A DNA stretch of 64,000 nucleotides from positions 1-64,000 of the forward strand of contig NZ_BBJJ01000028.1 in the NCBI RefSeq assembly GCF_000739815.1, read 5' to 3'. The notes below the pieces were generated by a model. That model searched no databases. It was not told the origin of the DNA and saw only the letters and a list, made by a program, of their open reading frames with translations. The translations under genes and the position numbers were made by a program. Position 1 is the first letter of the stretch. Every line of letters begins with the position of its first letter. Below are positions 61,627-64,000 of this stretch, in pieces. Source of the DNA: Paraburkholderia mimosarum LMG 23256 = NBRC 106338. GTDB lineage: Bacteria; Pseudomonadota; Gammaproteobacteria; Burkholderiales; Burkholderiaceae.

Positions 61627-63405
61627 ATGCCCAAGAGCCGCACACACGGAGTCGCCACGACTCCCTCCAACACGGATTCCCCCGCTCACGTGGCGCGGCG
61701 CCGGCAGTCGACGGAGATCCGCGTTCCCGCCATCCACGATCTGGCCAAGCGGTTGCGCTTCGCGCCGCAGCAGGGCCGCATCTGGCTGGACGACCAGCGC
61801 ATGATGCTTATGCACATCAGCTCTCTCGGCGCGCTTCGCCAGGAGCTGATTGAGAGCCTCGGCAAGGAAACGGCTCGCGGCCTCGTGACCCGCATCGGCT
61901 ATCAGGCCGGCTCGCGGGACGCGGCGATGACACGCAAGGTTCGCGCGGGCTCCAACCGCTATGACGATTTCCTCGCTGGTCCGCAGTTGGTGTCGCTCGA
62001 AGGCATCGTGCACTGCGAGCCGATTACGCTCGACATCGACGTCGAGCGCGGCCACTACTTCGGCGACTTCTATCTGACCGACTGCGCCGAAGCCGAAGCG
62101 CACATCGCGAGCTATGGCATCGGCAACGAATCGGTGTGCTGGATGCTGATCGGCTATGCCTGCGGCTACACGAGCGCCTTCATGGGACGCCCTATTCTCT
62201 GGCGCGAGATCGAGTGCCGCGGCATGGGCCACGCGAAGTGCCGCGTGGTCGGCAAGCCCGTGGAAGATTGGGACGACCCACAGGACGATCTGCGCTTCCT
62301 GCAGATCGGCGATTTCGTCAAATGGTCGGTCGAACCCCAAAGCATGCTGCCCGCAACGAGCCGCATTGCCCAGCGGCTGGCAAGCGCTCCCGAAAACAGT
62401 TTTGGCGTCGTGGGCATCTCCGTGGGCTTCAATACGGTCTGCCACATGGTCAACAAGGTCGCCCCTACCGAGGCAACCGTGCTCTTTCTCGGTGAAAGCG
62501 GCGTGGGCAAGGAAGTCTTCGCCAACAACCTGCATCGTCTCAGCAAACGCGCGGACGGGCCGTTCGTCGCCGTCAATTGCGCGTCGATTCCCGAGCATCT
62601 CATGGAGTCCGAACTGTTCGGCGTGGAGCGCGGCGGATATACCGGCGCCACGTCTTCACGTCCCGGGCGCTTCGAACGCGCCGATGGCGGCACGCTTTTT
62701 CTCGACGAAATCGGCACGCTCAGCTTCACGGCTCAGGGCAAGCTCCTGCGCGCGTTGCAGCAGGGCGAACTGGAGCGCGTGGGCGACACCCGCACGCGCA
62801 AAATCGACGTTAGAGTCGTGGCGGCAACCAACGTGAATCTGCGCGAGGCTGTGAAGGCCGGGCAGTTCCGCGAAGACCTGTTCTTCCGCCTGAATGTCTT
62901 TCCAATTCTGGTGCCGCCGTTACGCGACCGGCGCGACGATATACCTTTGATGATGAACTGGTTCTTGCAGCGCCTCGCCAAGAAGCACGGCAAGCACATC
63001 ACCGGATTTCGCGAACGTGCGGTGGACGCGCTCTTCAACTACGACTGGCCCGGCAACGTGCGCGAGCTTGAAAACATGATCGAGCGCGCCGTGATTCTCG
63101 CAGAAGACGGCGGCGCCCTCGACCTGTGCCACCTGTTTACAACGGGCGAGGAGATCGACGTTTCGTCGTTCATTCTCAAGCGCAGCGGCAATATCGCGCC
63201 CCTCAACGAGCCGGTCGAGGTCGCGCCGCCCGCGTTCGTCCCCGCTGGACTTCCTGGCCTTGCCGAAACGGAAGCAGCCATGCTGCGCGCGGCCGTTGCC
63301 GAAGCGAACGGCAATCTCTCGCTTGCCGCCCGCGTGCTCGGCATCAGCCGCCCAAAGCTCGCCTATCGTCTGCGCAAATACGGTATCCCCATCGGTCGGG
63401 CCTGA
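61627..63405 (+). CDS. tbuT: Sigma-54-dependent activator, XylR/DmpR/TbuT family
   Basis: 592-aa aromatic-responsive enhancer-binding protein. An XylR N-terminal sensor (about 40-135), V4R domain (about 145-210, ECRGMGHAKCRV with conserved cysteines), AAA+ domain (about 255-490; Walker A GESGVGKE 289-296, Walker B GGTLFLDEIG) and a C-terminal Fis-type HTH (LSLAARVLGISRPKLAYRL). The sigma-54 contact loop reads GGYTGA (336-341) instead of GAFTGA. ATG 61627 with GAGGTG is used; an in-frame CTG at 61507 behind a strong AAGGAGG is an alternative. It should activate the -24/-12 promoter upstream of tbuA1 on binding toluene. Confidence 0.92.
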   Translation: MPKSRTHGVATTPSNTDSPAHVARRRQSTEIRVPAIHDLAKRLRFAPQQGRIWLDDQRMMLMHISSLGALRQELIESLGKETARGLVTRIGYQAGSRDAAMTRKVRAGSNRYDDFLAGPQLVSLEGIVHCEPITLDIDVERGHYFGDFYLTDCAEAEAHIASYGIGNESVCWMLIGYACGYTSAFMGRPILWREIECRGMGHAKCRVVGKPVEDWDDPQDDLRFLQIGDFVKWSVEPQSMLPATSRIAQRLASAPENSFGVVGISVGFNTVCHMVNKVAPTEATVLFLGESGVGKEVFANNLHRLSKRADGPFVAVNCASIPEHLMESELFGVERGGYTGATSSRPGRFERADGGTLFLDEIGTLSFTAQGKLLRALQQGELERVGDTRTRKIDVRVVAATNVNLREAVKAGQFREDLFFRLNVFPILVPPLRDRRDDIPLMMNWFLQRLAKKHGKHITGFRERAVDALFNYDWPGNVRELENMIERAVILAEDGGALDLCHLFTTGEEIDVSSFILKRSGNIAPLNEPVEVAPPAFVPAGLPGLAETEAAMLRAAVAEANGNLSLAARVLGISRPKLAYRLRKYGIPIGRA

Positions 63406-63475
63406 ACCGGCCCATTCGCTGCCGTCGCGCGACGAGGCAGGCGCCTTCGCGCCGCGCCTGCCCCGCCCTCACGCG

Positions 63476-64000
63476 CTAGAAGCGCTTCTGATACGAGATC
63501 GCCGCATTGAGCTGCGAATGCGTCACCTTGATCGGCACCGAAGTATTGGGCTGACTCGTGTTGGTCAGCGTCTTCTGGAATGCGTACGATACGCCCAGGT
63601 CGATCACATCGTTCTTGCCGAATGCGTAGGAAACGCCGCCGGTGACCGTCGTAGTCGGAATGCCGGGAATGACAGCAAACAGCATGTTGTTCGGCACGGC
63701 TTCCTGCGCGTAGTGGAAACCCGCGCGGAACGTCCAGCTGGGGTTGTAGCGGTACTCGGCACCAACCGAGAACACGTTGATATCGCGGTAATTCTGCGGC
63801 AAGGACAGATTCAGGTTCGCGCCCGTGCCCGACTGCACGAAGCTCACGTTGATATCCTTGAATACGCCTGCCAGAAACACGCGCTGGTAGTCCGCCGAGA
63901 CGCTCCAATGGTCGTTGAACGTGTGACTGATCCCCGCCGTGAATTGCGCAGGCATTTCGAAGCTGTGGACGGTAATGTTCCCATTGATCGGTATGTTGCC
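63476..64000 (-). CDS. tbuX: FadL/TodX/TbuX-type outer-membrane transporter, partial
   Basis: C-terminal part (about 174 residues) of an outer-membrane hydrocarbon transporter; the frame is open to the window edge, so the N-terminus lies beyond 64000. Alternating beta strands (DHWSVSADYQRVF, YRYNPSWTFRAGFHYAQEAVPNN, VTGGVSYAFGKNDVIDLGVSYAFQ) and a terminal Phe (ISYQKRF) are typical of the FadL family. Relatives TodX, TbuX and XylN bring aromatics through the outer membrane. Convergent with tbuT. A GC hairpin lies between the two stops (63436-63462). Confidence 0.85.
   Translation of the reverse strand, partial: GNIPINGNITVHSFEMPAQFTAGISHTFNDHWSVSADYQRVFLAGVFKDINVSFVQSGTGANLNLSLPQNYRDINVFSVGAEYRYNPSWTFRAGFHYAQEAVPNNMLFAVIPGIPTTTVTGGVSYAFGKNDVIDLGVSYAFQKTLTNTSQPNTSVPIKVTHSQLNAAISYQKRF

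Noticed and set aside
63436..63462. GC hairpin between tbuT and tbuX as a terminator
   Set aside because: The 9-bp stem is real but has no T-run on either strand, so it was not listed as a terminator.
1..64000. CRISPR arrays, tRNA and rRNA genes, prophage or plasmid-partition genes
   Set aside because: None was recognised on either strand by inspection; the only regular repeats are the three diverged units near 8640-8975, which are not CRISPR-like.

Overview
The window is high-GC DNA with dense gene packing and long antisense shadow frames. It comes almost certainly from a Burkholderiaceae genome (Burkholderia, Paraburkholderia or Caballeronia type). Pointers are a Burkholderia-type acid phosphatase, a betaproteobacterial proteasome-homologue operon, a PhaP phasin with PhaR-like operators, and a tbu-type toluene monooxygenase cluster. 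I see no rRNA, tRNA, CRISPR array or intact mobile element. Several genes are damaged or remnant: an ISAs1 transposase and an excisionase-like gene at the left edge, a catalase with a 1-bp frameshift, an IlvD/Edd dehydratase with an in-frame amber codon, an aldose-epimerase tail and a methyltransferase-like start.

Layout. 1-700 is a decayed mobile-element scar. 748-4615 (minus) is cyoABCD, the cytochrome bo3 ubiquinol oxidase, preceded by an orphan nuoM (4955-6505). 7045-8508 is a SET-type sugar efflux transporter. 8640-8975 holds three diverged repeats with DnaA-box-like cores. 9075-10772 is a Tat-exported acid phosphatase. 10900-15081 is the four-gene operon ATP-grasp / alpha-E / transglutaminase / proteasome-like protease. 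15362-20269 holds a DUF2459 lipoprotein, a small lipoprotein, a GT2 glycosyltransferase, cytochrome b561 and the frameshifted catalase. 20531-21255 is phaP with its control region.

21513-38025 is dominated by sugar-acid catabolism. It holds an FCD/GntR regulator, an RraA-like protein, uronate dehydrogenase, an ABC importer with an IlvD/Edd dehydratase, and an operon of a DapA-family lyase with 2-oxoglutarate semialdehyde dehydrogenase. Sites of the form TGT-N3-ACA, some with one mismatch, recur upstream of these units and suggest one FadR-type regulon. Together the genes outline oxidation of hexuronates through aldarates to 2-oxoglutarate. A low-GC lipoprotein, a LysR regulator, two SDR enzymes and a START-like protein are inserted in the middle.

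38271-56313 is mixed: AraC regulator and EamA exporter, flavin reductase, an MFS / hydro-lyase / LysR unit, a secreted protein, a lone PstS, a GNAT protein, an MFS anion transporter, a BigR/SqrR-like persulfide regulator with YeeE/YedE permeases, a signal-less solute-binding protein, and the DUF1326-DUF2182 pair.

56591-64000 is a toluene monooxygenase module. Upstream activator palindromes and a -24/-12 promoter drive alpha, gamma, Rieske ferredoxin, effector, beta and reductase subunits. An XylR/TbuT-type sigma-54 activator follows, and a convergent FadL/TbuX-type outer-membrane transporter runs off the window end.
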